Counted from the stretch's first letter, positions 15,865-25,668 are shown. The stretch: 64,000 nt of DNA from Paenibacillus bouchesdurhonensis (GCF_900155685.1 NZ_LT732548.1:2810294-2874293), one strand, 5' to 3'. Program-made: numbers and translations. The notes: generated by a model from the letters alone, not told the origin.

Positions 15865-16542
15865 ATGGAAGTTCACATATTGTCGGCAGGCGGGGAATCC
15901 CAAGAAAGCAGCCGGTTATACCAACAGCTGAACGACGCGGGATATGGTGTAACTTGGTTTCGCAATAAGGATGTTACGAAGGAAGAACTGCTTAAGCAGA
16001 AACCGGATATCATGCTGGTTGAAAAAGGGCGCTCAGAAGTGGACACTATGGAACTGCTTCGAGCGCATGAGGGAGTGTTATCGTTCCCCGTGATTGCCGT
16101 ACTGCTTGAACGCAGCACAGAGCAGTTAATTGATGCATTTGCAGCGGGAGCGAGCGATGTTGTCGATGGCAGTGTGCCGTTTAAAGAACTGGAGACGCGC
16201 ATGGAGAATTTGGTCAAGCTGTTCATGAGCATGAATGATGGTCAGCCAAGTGAAATCATATTTGAGGACTTGCGAATCGAGCCGAAGAGCCGTAAGGTAT
16301 TCCGCGCAGGAGAAATCATTAAGCTGACTCCTAAGGAATATGATTTGCTCGTGTATCTTACGAAGCGTGCCAATACTGTATGCGAACGAGAGGCCATATT
16401 GCAGGAGGTATGGGGATACGATTTTGCGACGGGTACGAATGTAGTGGATGTATATGTCCGCCATCTGCGCAAAAAAATCGACCGCGGCAGAACGCGTAAA
16501 ATTATTCATACGGTTCGGGGGACGGGCTATATGATACATTAA
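15865..16542 (+). CDS. OmpR/PhoB-family response regulator with atypical receiver
   Basis: 225 residues. The C-terminal ~100 residues are a clear winged-helix OmpR effector domain (KLTPKEYDLLVYL, VWGYDF, NVVDVYVRHLRKKI, IHTVRGTGYMI). The N-terminal ~120 residues follow a receiver fold, but the phospho-acceptor position reads IMLVEKG, with Glu where Asp is expected, and the N-terminal acidic pair is missing (HILSAGGES). Such receivers are thought to work without phosphorylation. No histidine kinase is adjacent, so this looks like an orphan regulator. The start ATG 15865 follows a short GGTGGGCGG stretch. Confidence 0.85.
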   Translation: MEVHILSAGGESQESSRLYQQLNDAGYGVTWFRNKDVTKEELLKQKPDIMLVEKGRSEVDTMELLRAHEGVLSFPVIAVLLERSTEQLIDAFAAGASDVVDGSVPFKELETRMENLVKLFMSMNDGQPSEIIFEDLRIEPKSRKVFRAGEIIKLTPKEYDLLVYLTKRANTVCEREAILQEVWGYDFATGTNVVDVYVRHLRKKIDRGRTRKIIHTVRGTGYMIH

Positions 16543-16576
16543 GCTTCGACCTCTGTTCCTGTTAGACAAACAGCAA

Positions 16577-16630
16577 GCTCCCCTTTAAGCAGTCGGTATA
16601 TTTTTTAAACCAGTCTGCTTAAAGGGGAGC
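16577..16630. terminator. 16-bp perfect inverted repeat between convergent genes
   Basis: GCTCCCCTTTAAGCAG (16577-16592) and its exact complement (16615-16630) flank a 22-base loop. It lies between the response regulator (plus) and the NlpC/P60 gene (minus), so it probably stops transcription from both sides, although neither side has a good T-run. Confidence 0.55.
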
Positions 16631-16654
16631 ATATTCGAGTTGCATAAATACGTA

Positions 16655-17170
16655 CTAGAGTACGCGACGAGCTTTAATATAAGTTCTTTTCCATGTTCCG
16701 GAGTTCAAATCAGAAATCGTTACACCTGGTTTTCCATAAGTATGCAGAATTTTTCCATTTCCGACATAGACAGCGACGTGAGTGATATTTTTACCTGTAG
16801 AACGACTGCCGCTAGAGAAGAATACAAGATCTCCTGCCTTCAAATTCGATTTGGAAACAGCTTTACCAACTTTAGATTGAGCTGCAGATGTACGAGGCAG
16901 GTTAACTCCATATTGCTTGAAAATATGTTTCATGAAGGAAGAGCAATCAAATACTCTAGTAGTAGATGTCGATGCACCGAATTTATAAGGTGTGCCCATA
17001 TATTTTTTTCCGAAATTGACAACTTTAGTTCCTTTAGAAACGGCTACACTTTCCGCAGATAGGGATGCTGCTTGTGCTGTGCCCGCACCGCTAGCAAGCA
17101 AAGTACCAAATCCGAGCGCTGATACAATACCTACCGTCAATACTTTTTGGGATATAGTATGCATTTTCAT
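16655..17170 (-). CDS. Secreted NlpC/P60 cell wall hydrolase
   Basis: 171 residues from the ATG ending at 17170, 12 bases after a GGAGG site; the longer open frame upstream lacks one. A signal peptide (~1-35: charged start, hydrophobic LTVGIVSALGFGTLLA, AQA cleavage site) is followed directly by an NlpC/P60 domain: DCSSF holds the catalytic Cys, THVAVYVG the His, and the HTYG segment the third polar residue. These enzymes cut D-gamma-glutamyl-diaminopimelate bonds in peptidoglycan peptides. There is no SH3 or LysM cell-wall-binding domain, so it is a minimal secreted hydrolase. It is monocistronic. Confidence 0.9.
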   Translation of the reverse strand: MKMHTISQKVLTVGIVSALGFGTLLASGAGTAQAASLSAESVAVSKGTKVVNFGKKYMGTPYKFGASTSTTRVFDCSSFMKHIFKQYGVNLPRTSAAQSKVGKAVSKSNLKAGDLVFFSSGSRSTGKNITHVAVYVGNGKILHTYGKPGVTISDLNSGTWKRTYIKARRVL

Positions 17171-17436
17171 GTTGTTGTTGTACCTCCAAAGTTTTTTTTG
17201 ACCGGCTTGATTTGAAGTATAACAGGTTTGAAACCAGCTATAATTTGGTAGAATTGCGGAAATCACTGTCCCTCTTAGCCTTAAAGCTATTTATTAAAAA
17301 TCTATTAAAGTTTACAAAAAATTAAGAATATAGCATGCATTTGAGAGGGAGAAAGAAAAGAAACCCTGATAGATCAAGGTTTCTGAAAGAATTACAAACT
17401 TGGAAGCAATGGTTACAATTTTGTCTTTTGTTAAGC

Positions 17437-18078
17437 TTAATCTCGGCTTTGTATGATCAGGAGCAGGCCGCTCTCGATCCGAATGGTTCCTTCCTGTTCT
17501 GCAAGCTGATTGCTAATGCCTAATGATTGTCCCATTCGAAGCGTTGCATTTTCAAGCGGGTACTTAAATCCCGTCAAGCAGATACCGGTTACTTCGGGCG
17601 TAAGAGGTACTAGGGATACATAGGTGAAGCCTCGTTCCTGGATGATGCTGTCGGAACCGGTAAGTGTAATATAGTTATGGGTGTCGTATATGGCACTTTG
17701 TATTTGGTGCTGCAATCCCCGCAGCATAATTTGAATGTTGGCGAGGGTATGATCCAGTCTTGTGCCGGTTACACCCATCATGACGATTTCTGTAGCTTGA
17801 TGATCCATGGCAATAACATAAGCCAATTCAGTATCGGTTAAATCTTTGTTTACGGGATCGCAAGTGATGATCTCGCCGCTGACGCTTTTGACCTTGTCCA
17901 GCTCATTCTGCGTAATTGAATCGAAGTCGCCGACGGAGATATGAGGATGTATTCCGTGTTCTACGAGAAATAACGCACCTCGATCTGCACCGATAATCAG
18001 ATCATCCTGACGAATTTCTTCTAAATATACAGGACTCATATTGCCGCCTGCAAAAATAAGTACTCGTTTTTCTGTCAT
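17437..18078 (-). CDS. thiN: Thiamine pyrophosphokinase
   Basis: 213 residues from the ATG at 18078 (MTEKRVLIF), which follows GGAAAGGAAG. The fold is that of bacterial thiamine pyrophosphokinase, making thiamine diphosphate from thiamine and ATP: IGADRGALFL, VGDFDSI, a DPVNKDLTDTELA segment (normally D-x-x-K-D-x-T-D), GVTGTRLDHTLAN and a C-terminal beta domain. The D..DSI and TRLDH motifs supply the metal and nucleotide site. In Bacillus the gene usually follows the ribosome-biogenesis genes rpe/rsgA; here it stands alone. No TPP riboswitch is seen upstream. Confidence 0.88.
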   Translation of the reverse strand: MTEKRVLIFAGGNMSPVYLEEIRQDDLIIGADRGALFLVEHGIHPHISVGDFDSITQNELDKVKSVSGEIITCDPVNKDLTDTELAYVIAMDHQATEIVMMGVTGTRLDHTLANIQIMLRGLQHQIQSAIYDTHNYITLTGSDSIIQERGFTYVSLVPLTPEVTGICLTGFKYPLENATLRMGQSLGISNQLAEQEGTIRIESGLLLIIQSRD

Positions 18079-18263
18079 CTCTCTACTTCCTTTCCTATTG
18101 CGGAACATACCCCGACTACAGTATAAAACAGATTTGATGCTTGCACAATTTTACCATGGCGGACTAAAATGGATTTAGAGTGGCGTCTGGTCAGACAGGC
18201 GGGATAGTGAAGACAGGAGTTGACGCATTGTACTCATTATATAGGAAAGAAAGAGAGAAGCCG

Positions 18264-18330
18264 AAAAGCAGCTTCCCCTATACAGCGAGAAAATGAAAGC
18301 GCCACCACGCTCATGGGGCAGCTTCTTTTT
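18264..18330 (-). terminator. Probable terminator of the esterase gene
   Basis: On the minus strand GAAGCTGCCCC (18315-18325) and GGGGAAGCTGC (18268-18278) can pair imperfectly across ~36 bases, followed by TTTT. The stem has two mismatches, so the call is moderate. The rest of 18079-18356 shows no gene. Confidence 0.4.
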
Positions 18331-18356
18331 CTTAATTTAAGTTATTTTTTTCGTCA

Positions 18357-19085
18357 CTAATTCAGAAAATGGAGTAATGCATCCGGCAGCTCGTTTTGCC
18401 AGAAGCCCCAAAGATGCTTGCCGTCCTTTTCTAAATATTGAACCTTGGCGCCTCTTTCTTCTAAAAGGGCCTTTGTCGTTCGGTTTAACTCGACAAAGTT
18501 ATAGGTTCCGGTATCGGTCGTGTAATGATCTTCCTGCAGACCGACGATCATATATAAGGAAAGGAAGGACAAATCGGATTCCTCAGTTACCAGTTGCTGG
18601 CTTTTCTCGTAAAACGCGCCGGACAAGCTGATGACTTTGGAAAACAGTTCACGGTTTTTCATCGCGATATGAAGCGATACGGTTCCGCCTAGAGAATCTC
18701 CGGCCAAGATCCGTTCATCGGGCTCGCGGCGAACCGGATATTTGCTCTCAACGTAGGGAATAATTTCTTCAGTGAAGCAAGAAACGTAAGCGTCGAAACG
18801 GTTGCCGAAGGGAGCGTATTCTTCCGTTCGAACCGATGTATCGACCTCTACGCCTACGATAATGAAAGGATCTAATCCTTCATCCAGAATGAGGCGATTA
18901 GCATGCGTGGCAATTCGGCCGTAATTGAAAAACTCTTCTCCGTCCTGACAATATACGACAGGATAACTGAGTATTTCGTTATAGCCCGGAGGCAAATAAA
19001 TGCGTAGAGAGCGTTTTTCACCTAAGTATTTGCTGTTAATTTCCTCCTTGATAATTGTACGTTTTAAATAGCGCGAATCCGTCAT
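18357..19085 (-). CDS. Alpha/beta-hydrolase esterase (enterochelin esterase/antigen 85-like)
   Basis: 242 residues from the ATG at 19085, with GGGAGTG nine bases before it; an in-frame ATG 24 bases upstream lacks a site. The sequence fits the esterase D/Fes-like family: RIYLPPGY start of the fold, YPVVYCQDGEEFF, a nucleophile elbow AGDSLGG with Ser, and GKHLWGFW near the end holding the likely catalytic His. The substrate is not evident; members cleave siderophores or acyl esters. No siderophore genes lie nearby. It diverges from the pdh operon, sharing a ~250-base regulatory gap. Confidence 0.8.
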   Translation of the reverse strand: MTDSRYLKRTIIKEEINSKYLGEKRSLRIYLPPGYNEILSYPVVYCQDGEEFFNYGRIATHANRLILDEGLDPFIIVGVEVDTSVRTEEYAPFGNRFDAYVSCFTEEIIPYVESKYPVRREPDERILAGDSLGGTVSLHIAMKNRELFSKVISLSGAFYEKSQQLVTEESDLSFLSLYMIVGLQEDHYTTDTGTYNFVELNRTTKALLEERGAKVQYLEKDGKHLWGFWQNELPDALLHFLN

Positions 19086-19257
19086 TATACAACACACTCC
19101 CGTCTTCATATTTTGCTTTTGAATGGCTGATAAGATAAGATAACCGTTAGAGTACCTGTACAATTCTTCGGCCATAAAACGGCCCGCTGTTATAGTAATA
19201 TAAATACTCTGTTATACATACAAAGATAACTGTAAAGTACAAATTACCGGAATATCT

Positions 19258-19287
19258 TTGACTTATTGAGTGAAACAGATGTATAAT
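19258..19287 (+). promoter_or_regulatory. Sigma-A-type promoter of the pdh operon
   Basis: TTGACT (19258-19263) and TATAAT (19282-19287) are separated by 18 bases, ending ~50 bases before the pdhA start. This is the best vegetative promoter match in the 19.1-19.3 kb gap. Confidence 0.75.
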
Positions 19288-19339
19288 AATTCTATAACAG
19301 CAGAACATGATAATCAAATTTTTTGTCGAGGTGAAGAAA

Positions 19340-20413
19340 ATGAGCAAGAGCAAGATTCCTTATGAAGTTTACACAGAGGAAGTCGAAGCTTTGTCCGTGC
19401 TATCGCCGGACGGTGAAATCGTTAACAAAGATAAAGCTCCAAAATTAAGTGATGATCAATTGAAGGAACTAATGTACCGCATGGTATTTACCCGTACTTG
19501 GGATGAAAGAGCGATCAATCTGGGACGCCAAGGCCGTCTTGGTTTCTACGCTCCAGTATCCGGTCAAGAAGCAACGATGGTTGGAAGTCAGTTCGCATTG
19601 GATAAGAATGACTTTATTTGCCCGGGCTACCGTGATATGCCGCAGCTCGTTTGGCATGGTCTCCCGCTGTACCAAGCGTTCCTGTATTCCCGCGGGCACC
19701 AGCATGGCGGTCAAATCCCGGAAGACGTTAATGTACTTATGCCACAAATCATTATCGGTGCCCAAGTACTGCATGCCATGGGTATCGCAATGGGTTATAA
19801 ATTGAAGAAACAGCAGCAAGTCGCTATCACGTATACAGGTGATGGGGGTTCCTCCGAGGGCGATTTCTACGAAGCATTGAACTTTGCTGGAGTCTATAAA
19901 CTGCCGGTTATTTTCTTTGTGCAGAACAACGGCTATGCAATTACTACTCCGTTCTCTAAACAAACGGCAGCTCTGTCGATCGCGCACAAAGCGGTTGCAG
20001 CAGGCATTCGCGGCGTGAAAATCGATGGTATGGACGTGTTCGCTGTAATCAGTGCAGTTGAGGAAGCCAGAGAGCGCGCTCTCAAAGGCGAAGGCGCAAC
20101 ATTGATTGAGGCTGTAACTTACCGTTTCCGTCCGCACTCCTTGTCTGACGATACTTCCAAGTACCGCACGAAGGAAGAGGAAGGCGAGTGGAGCGAGAAG
20201 GACCCGATTGCACGTCTTGCTAAATATTTGGAGAAAAAAGGTCTATGGACAGAAGAAGATACAGCTCGCGTTAAAGAAGAAGCAAAAGCAACGGTGAACG
20301 AGCAAATTAAGAAAGCAGAACAAACCGAAAAAATGACCATTCCTGGTCTGATTGATAGCATGTTCGAAACTACGCCTAAACATCTGGAAGAGCAAAAGGC
20401 AGATTTCCAATAA
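19340..20413 (+). CDS. pdhA: Pyruvate dehydrogenase E1 component, alpha subunit
   Basis: 357 residues from ATG 19340 (MSKSKIPYEV), behind GAGGTG. It contains the thiamine-diphosphate motif GDGGSSEGDFYEALNFA...NN (ending VQNNGYAI), the YHSxxLP-equivalent region and PHSLSDDTSKYR phosphorylation-loop-like sequence of E1-alpha. With PdhB it decarboxylates pyruvate and acetylates the lipoyl group of E2. It is the first gene of pdhABCD, followed after 88 bases by pdhB. Confidence 0.96.
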   Translation: MSKSKIPYEVYTEEVEALSVLSPDGEIVNKDKAPKLSDDQLKELMYRMVFTRTWDERAINLGRQGRLGFYAPVSGQEATMVGSQFALDKNDFICPGYRDMPQLVWHGLPLYQAFLYSRGHQHGGQIPEDVNVLMPQIIIGAQVLHAMGIAMGYKLKKQQQVAITYTGDGGSSEGDFYEALNFAGVYKLPVIFFVQNNGYAITTPFSKQTAALSIAHKAVAAGIRGVKIDGMDVFAVISAVEEARERALKGEGATLIEAVTYRFRPHSLSDDTSKYRTKEEEGEWSEKDPIARLAKYLEKKGLWTEEDTARVKEEAKATVNEQIKKAEQTEKMTIPGLIDSMFETTPKHLEEQKADFQ

Positions 20414-20501
20414 TCAAAGGCACCTAATAGGGCACTCTGGATGCTCGGCAGTATCGGTAGTAAAAGTTTGATTGTTTCTTAATGAGGAGGATATGAATCT
20501 A

Positions 20502-21479
20502 ATGGCACAAATGAATTTAAAAGAAGCGATTCGTGATGCGATGCGCGTGGAATTAGAGCGTGATCCTAGCGTCCTAATTTTCGGCGAGGACGTCGGTAAT
20601 GTCGGTGGCGTATTCCGCGCCACAGAAGGCTTGCAAAAAGATTTCGGCGAAGAGCGCGTGTTCGACACGCCGTTGGCAGAATCCGCAATAGGTGGTATGG
20701 CGGTAGGTTTGGGCGTTCAAGGATTTCGACCGATTGCAGAAATCCAGTTCGTAGGTTTTATTTTTGAAGCTTTGGATCAGATCGTTGTGCAAGCAGCCCG
20801 TATGCGTTATCGCTCTGGCGGCCGCTACAACGCTCCAATCGTATTCCGTACCCCGTTCGGCGGCGGTGTTAAAGCGGCTGAGCTTCACACAGATGCACTG
20901 GAAGGTTTGATCGCGCAAACTCCGGGTATTAAATTAGTAATCCCATCTAACCCTTACGATGCGAAGGGCTTGATGATTTCCGCAATCCGCGACAATGACC
21001 CGGTATTCTTCATGGAGCACTTGAACCTGTACCACGCTTACCGTGAAGAAGTGCCAGAAGGGGAATACACGGTTGAGCTAGGTAAAGCGAAGGTTGTTCG
21101 CGAGGGCTCCGATGTAACGATCGTGTCATATGGCCTCATGGTGCACACTGCTGTTAAAGCGGCGGAAGAATTGGAGAAAAACGGCATTAAAGCAGAGGTC
21201 ATCGACCTGCGTACGCTTGTGCCTCTGGACATTGATACTGTTATTGAATCGGTTAAGAAAACGAACCGTGCGATTATCGTCCAAGAAGCGCAGAAATCAG
21301 CAGGAATCGCTGCTGAGGTCATCGCTCAAATCAACGAGAAAGCTATTCTTCACTTGGAGGCGCCTGTACTTCGTGTAGCTCCGCCGGATACCATATATCC
21401 GTTCGCGCAAATTGAAGATCAATGGCTTCCGTCTCCGGCTACGATTATCGCAGGAGTGAACAAAGTACTCGAATTTTAA
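20502..21479 (+). CDS. pdhB: Pyruvate dehydrogenase E1 component, beta subunit
   Basis: 325 residues from ATG 20502 ([14 protein letters not shown]), the usual length and start of Bacillales PdhB; GAGGAGG lies 11 bases upstream, and ATG 20493 is too near that site. It shows FGEDVG, the [15 protein letters not shown] segment that contacts the cofactor, AEIQFVGF and the C-terminal transketolase domain ([21 protein letters not shown]). It completes the E1 tetramer with PdhA. Confidence 0.96.
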   Translation: MAQMNLKEAIRDAMRVELERDPSVLIFGEDVGNVGGVFRATEGLQKDFGEERVFDTPLAESAIGGMAVGLGVQGFRPIAEIQFVGFIFEALDQIVVQAARMRYRSGGRYNAPIVFRTPFGGGVKAAELHTDALEGLIAQTPGIKLVIPSNPYDAKGLMISAIRDNDPVFFMEHLNLYHAYREEVPEGEYTVELGKAKVVREGSDVTIVSYGLMVHTAVKAAEELEKNGIKAEVIDLRTLVPLDIDTVIESVKKTNRAIIVQEAQKSAGIAAEVIAQINEKAILHLEAPVLRVAPPDTIYPFAQIEDQWLPSPATIIAGVNKVLEF

Positions 21480-21505
21480 ACTTATTGAACTAGGAGGTCT
21501 TCCAG

Positions 21506-22813
21506 GTGGCTAAATTTGAATATCGATTCCCTGAGCTTGGTGAGGGACTGCATGAAGGCGAAATTATTAAAATGCATATCAAAGTCGGCGATAAGGTAAC
21601 CGACGACGATATTATTATGGAAGTACAGAACGACAAGGCGGTCGTTGAAGTGCCTTGTCCGGTAAACGGTACAGTACAAGAAGTGTTCGGTACGGACGGC
21701 GCCGTATTCCGCGTAGGGCAAGTCGTTGCGGTCATCGATGCTGAAGGCGACATTCCAGAGCAGGCAGCTCCTCCAGAAGAGCAAAGCGCACAAGAAGCAG
21801 ATGCTGCGCAAGGCGGAGCAGATACGAAAGACTCTCCGGCTACCGAGAATCCAGCTGCAGGCAAGGATAGCGCTGCTGCTCCAGCAGCACCTAACCGCGA
21901 AGTTTTGGCTACGCCAAGCGTTCGCAAGTTTGCTCGCGAGAAGGGCGTAGATCTTAGCCAGGTTCAAGGCTCCGGCAAGGCCGGCAAAATCACCCGCGAG
22001 GACGTAGAGGCATTCCTGAACGGCGGCGGAGCGCCAGCTTCTGCTCAAGAGAGCGCCAAGACCGAGGAAGCAGCACCAGCTGCAGCAGCGGCTTCGACAG
22101 CTAGCGTAAGTGCTGAAGAAGAACGCGTACCGTTCAAAGGTATTCGTAAGGCGATTTCCAATGCGATGGTTAAATCTGCATACACAGCTCCTCACGTTAC
22201 AATCATGGACGAAGTTGACGTGACTGACCTTGTTGCGTTCCGTACGCGCATGAAGCCAATCGCTGAGAAGAAAGGCACGAAAGTGACTTACCTTCCGTTC
22301 ATCGTCAAAGCGCTTGTTGCAGCTGCTCGTCAATTCCCTGCGCTTAACGCTTCGATCGATGAAGAGAACAACGAGATTGTATACAAGAAACATTATGATA
22401 TCGGTATCGCAACCGATACGGACAATGGTCTGATCGTTCCAGTCATCAAGGATGCTGACCGTAAGAGCATCTGGATGATCGCTGATGCGATTCGTGATTT
22501 GGCTACTCGCGGACGTGAAGGCAAGTTGGCTGCTAACGAGATGAGAGGCAGCACGATTTCTATTACGAACATCGGCTCTGCTGGCGGTATGTTCTTTACA
22601 CCAATCATTAACTACCCAGAAGTAGCTATCCTTGGAACTGGCCGTATTAGCGAGAAGCCGGTTGTGAAGAACGGTGAAATCGTCGTAGCTCCGGTTATGG
22701 CTCTGTCCCTCAGCTTTGACCATCGTCTGATCGATGGCGCAACTGCTCAGTACTTCATGAACTATATCAAAGAGCTGCTCTCCAACCCTGAGCTGCTCGT
22801 AATGGAGGTATAA
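21506..22813 (+). CDS. pdhC: Pyruvate dehydrogenase E2, dihydrolipoamide acetyltransferase
   Basis: 435 residues from GTG 21506 behind AGGAGG. Domains in order: one lipoyl domain (~1-78) with the lipoylation site NDKAVVEV (Lys 44); an Ala/Glu/Pro-rich flexible linker (~80-130); an E1/E3-binding domain (~133-170, [16 protein letters not shown] and [13 protein letters not shown]); a second Ala-rich linker; and the catalytic domain with IRKAISNAM and the active-site SFDHRLIDG near the C-terminus. It transfers acetyl groups to CoA and forms the core of the complex. The single lipoyl domain is normal for Bacillales. Confidence 0.96.
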   Translation: MAKFEYRFPELGEGLHEGEIIKMHIKVGDKVTDDDIIMEVQNDKAVVEVPCPVNGTVQEVFGTDGAVFRVGQVVAVIDAEGDIPEQAAPPEEQSAQEADAAQGGADTKDSPATENPAAGKDSAAAPAAPNREVLATPSVRKFAREKGVDLSQVQGSGKAGKITREDVEAFLNGGGAPASAQESAKTEEAAPAAAAASTASVSAEEERVPFKGIRKAISNAMVKSAYTAPHVTIMDEVDVTDLVAFRTRMKPIAEKKGTKVTYLPFIVKALVAAARQFPALNASIDEENNEIVYKKHYDIGIATDTDNGLIVPVIKDADRKSIWMIADAIRDLATRGREGKLAANEMRGSTISITNIGSAGGMFFTPIINYPEVAILGTGRISEKPVVKNGEIVVAPVMALSLSFDHRLIDGATAQYFMNYIKELLSNPELLVMEV

Positions 22814-22817
22814 CAAC

Positions 22818-24233
22818 ATGGTCGTAGGAGACGCTTCTCTTGATATTGATACACTGGTAGTCGGTGCAGGTCCCGGCGGTTATGTGGCAGCCATTCGCGC
22901 TGCCCAATTGGGACAAAAGGTATTGATTGTCGATAAATCAGAGCTTGGCGGTGTGTGCTTGAACCGTGGATGTATTCCGTCTAAAGCATTGATTTCCGCT
23001 GCTCACCAATATGAGTCCGCCAAAAATGCGGATGCGTTCGGTATTTCTGTGGAAAATGTGAAGGTAGATTTCACTAAAACTCAGGAATTCAAGAACAGTG
23101 TCGTTAAAAAAATGACCCAAGGCGTTGGCGGCTTGCTGAAAGGCAACAAGGTCGAGGTATTCAACGGCGAAGTGATGTTCATCAATGAGAACGAAGCTCG
23201 CGTATTTAACGATTATGAAGCGCCTCGCTACCGCTTTAAGCATTGCATTCTGGCAACGGGTTCCCGTCCGATTGAGCTTAAGCCATTCCCGTTCGGAGGA
23301 CGAATTCTGTCTTCAACGGAAGCATTGGAGCTGCCAGAAATTCCAGGCAGCCTCGTCGTAATCGGCGGTGGATACATCGGTGCAGAGCTTGGTCAAATGC
23401 TGTCCAAGTTCGGTACCAAAGTTACGATCATTGAAGGTATGGATACAGTACTTCCTGGCTTCGACAAAGACATGACTCGTCTTGTGGCAAAAAGCATGGA
23501 GAAAACGGGCATTGAGATCGTAACGAACGCAAAAGCGGAAAGTGCGGTGCAAACCGATAAGGACGTTACGGTTAAATATTCCGTAAACGGTGAAAACAAG
23601 GAAATTACGGCAGACTATCTGCTGGTTACTGTAGGACGCCGTCCTAACACGGACGGTGAACTAGGCCTTGACCTTGCCGGCGTTGAACTGGACGATCGCG
23701 GACTTGTTAAAGTTGACCATCAAGGCCGTTCATCCAATCCGAAAGTTTTCGCAATTGGCGATATCGTTCCTGGTCTGGCGCTCGCTCACAAAGCTTCCTA
23801 CGAGGGCAAAGTGGCGGCTGAAGCAATTGCAGGACTGCCATCCGTTGTGGACTATAAAGCTATCCCTTCAGTAGTCTTTACAGATCCTGAGTGCTCCAGC
23901 GTCGGTTTGACCGAGAAGGATGCGAAGGAGAAGGGCATCAAAGTAAAATCCGGCAAATTCCCGTTTGCTGCCAACGGACGCGCGACTTCCTTGAATCAGC
24001 CTGACGGTTTCATGAAGCTTGTTGCCAATGCGGAGAACGATCTGGTCATCGGCGCGCAAATCGTCGGTATCGAAGCATCCAACCTCATTACTGAAATCGC
24101 CCTTGCGATTGAAATGGGTGCAACGCTTGAAGATATCTCCTTGACGATCCACGCTCACCCAACGCTGGGTGAAATTGCGATGGAAGCGGCAGAGGTTGTC
24201 GAAGGCAAGCCGATCCACATTATTTCTCGTTAA
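22818..24233 (+). CDS. pdhD: Dihydrolipoamide dehydrogenase (E3)
   Basis: 471 residues, four bases after pdhC. It has an FAD-binding VVGAGPGGYVAAIRAA motif, the redox-active disulfide GGVCLNRGCIPSKAL, an NAD-binding GGGYIGAELGQ motif, a second FAD contact FAIGDI, and the C-terminal HAHPTLGEI with the catalytic His-Glu pair. It reoxidises dihydrolipoamide with NAD+, for PDH and possibly other 2-oxoacid complexes. It is the last gene of the operon and is followed by a strong terminator. Confidence 0.97.
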   Translation: MVVGDASLDIDTLVVGAGPGGYVAAIRAAQLGQKVLIVDKSELGGVCLNRGCIPSKALISAAHQYESAKNADAFGISVENVKVDFTKTQEFKNSVVKKMTQGVGGLLKGNKVEVFNGEVMFINENEARVFNDYEAPRYRFKHCILATGSRPIELKPFPFGGRILSSTEALELPEIPGSLVVIGGGYIGAELGQMLSKFGTKVTIIEGMDTVLPGFDKDMTRLVAKSMEKTGIEIVTNAKAESAVQTDKDVTVKYSVNGENKEITADYLLVTVGRRPNTDGELGLDLAGVELDDRGLVKVDHQGRSSNPKVFAIGDIVPGLALAHKASYEGKVAAEAIAGLPSVVDYKAIPSVVFTDPECSSVGLTEKDAKEKGIKVKSGKFPFAANGRATSLNQPDGFMKLVANAENDLVIGAQIVGIEASNLITEIALAIEMGATLEDISLTIHAHPTLGEIAMEAAEVVEGKPIHIISR

Positions 24234-24290
24234 TTGTTACGTGTCATTCCGTAACTCCTAAGAGTTACACAAACTCCTAAGCATATTGAT

Positions 24291-24338
24291 GAGCTGCTTC
24301 TGCAGGTTTATATAAAACCTGCTGGCAGCTCTTTTTTT
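24291..24338 (+). terminator. Terminator of pdhABCD
   Basis: GAGCTGC/GCAGCTC and GCAGGTTT/AAACCTGC form a two-part stem interrupted by small internal loops, followed by seven Ts. A smaller hairpin, GTAACTC/GAGTTAC (24251-24268), precedes it. Confidence 0.85.
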
Positions 24339-24437
24339 GCGCAGACTGAGAAATTATTAACAAAATAGGCGTTTAATAGGCGTTTAACTGGTAAAATGAG
24401 TTGGTGATGGTTATTAGAAATAATCAGGAGGGCTATA

Positions 24438-24677
24438 ATGCCGATCATTTATAGAAAAGCTATTACGTTAACTTCGTATATCTTGGTTAACCTGCTAACT
24501 TTTATTATGACTAGGAGCACTGATTATTTTGGCATGAGCGCTGGATTAACTACCTTAACCCTAGCTGTGATAACGAAGTTATTTCCGGATTTTAACGGTT
24601 TTAAGTTCAAGGATAATTTTTCGTTTCTATTTATGATTGTCGCAGGTTTCTGCTCCCTATTAATAATGCTGATATAA
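24438..24677 (+). CDS. Small two- or three-helix membrane protein, unknown
   Basis: 79 residues, ATG 24438 with a strong CAGGAGGG site. Two or three hydrophobic segments are visible (~8-24, ~33-47, ~60-79), with a short FNGFKFKDNF cytoplasmic or external loop between. No family is recognised. It is monocistronic, between the pdh terminator and a secreted protein gene. Confidence 0.6.
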   Translation: MPIIYRKAITLTSYILVNLLTFIMTRSTDYFGMSAGLTTLTLAVITKLFPDFNGFKFKDNFSFLFMIVAGFCSLLIMLI

Positions 24678-24809
24678 TTGCTAAATTTCCACTAAAAGAA
24701 TTACAATAAATATACCAAGAGTCGTTATTATAATGGTAAGATGTAACTATAGTTTACAAAGCTTGTATGAATCTATGAAATCGCTTGCGTAGAAGGGGAG
24801 GACGGTTGG

Positions 24810-25649
24810 ATGCAGAATAGGAACAAGATCAGATCCCTAGCTATCACAGCTTTAGTGATCTTGGGCATAACGATAACTCCCCCGGTTGAAGCCAATCATC
24901 CGCTGATCGTATCATTGAATGGACAGCAACTAAAGTCCCGGTTTGAAGTGAACAACGGCCAAGTCTATGCACCACTTCTTCCTCTAGCCGCAGAACTGGG
25001 CTATAAAGTGAATTGGAATAGGCAAAGCGCTCAGATAGATATCGTCACTGATTCTGCAAGTCGTGTGCGAGAACAGTCAGTTGCAAAGATCACGAGCAAG
25101 CAGGTAGCGGATTGGATCGTCGAGCAGGGCGCAGAAGACCGTTATTATGTGGAGGGTCTGTCCTTTGAGCTGCTGGATCTGGACGGCGACGGGGAAGTGG
25201 AAATTGTAGCGGCAATTGACGGGGGCGTGCACCTGGGGAATTATTTTATATTTAAAAAAGCTTCCGATGGAGAATACCAAATGGTTTTCGAAAGCCGCTG
25301 GAAGGTGGATTCCTTAAAGCTGGGCGAACCGATCCAGGTAGGAGACAAGCTGTTATACGAAACGCTTGAGCGTACCGGTGGGACCGGGCTTGATGTTGAA
25401 ATTGCCCACCTTTGGTATATCGAGCAGGGACAGGTAGTCGAAGCGTGGAAAGGGGCTGTAAAGGAAATGAATGCGATGATCCCAGACTCTTATTCAATGA
25501 CTGTAGCTGGATACCGCATTCAAGATGACCAGTTGTACTACTGGAGAACTTTAAGCCTGCTAGAGGATGACGCTGAGACATTACAGGGAACGCCTGATAC
25601 TAGACTGACTATGTTTACATTTGATGGAGCTTCTTTTATACAAAAATAA
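24810..25649 (+). CDS. Secreted protein with copper amine oxidase-N-like (stalk) domain
   Basis: 279 residues, ATG 24810 behind GGGGAGG. A signal peptide (~1-29, ending VEA) is followed by a short stalk-type region (VSLNGQQLKSRFEVNNGQVYAPLLPLAAELGYKVNW), the repeat common in Paenibacillus surface proteins under the name copper amine oxidase N-terminal domain. The C-terminal ~200 residues include a DLDGDGEVEIV loop of the VCBS/EF-like Ca-binding kind and a beta-rich domain. It is likely an exported wall-associated protein with no catalytic site seen. A clear terminator follows. Confidence 0.75.
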   Translation: MQNRNKIRSLAITALVILGITITPPVEANHPLIVSLNGQQLKSRFEVNNGQVYAPLLPLAAELGYKVNWNRQSAQIDIVTDSASRVREQSVAKITSKQVADWIVEQGAEDRYYVEGLSFELLDLDGDGEVEIVAAIDGGVHLGNYFIFKKASDGEYQMVFESRWKVDSLKLGEPIQVGDKLLYETLERTGGTGLDVEIAHLWYIEQGQVVEAWKGAVKEMNAMIPDSYSMTVAGYRIQDDQLYYWRTLSLLEDDAETLQGTPDTRLTMFTFDGASFIQK

Positions 25650-25668
25650 GATCAGAAAATCAGGAAGA

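Noticed and set aside
21506..22819. Minus-strand 445-codon frame opposite pdhC
   Set aside because: Its product is Cys- and Arg-rich and unlike any family; it is an antisense shadow of a well-supported gene.
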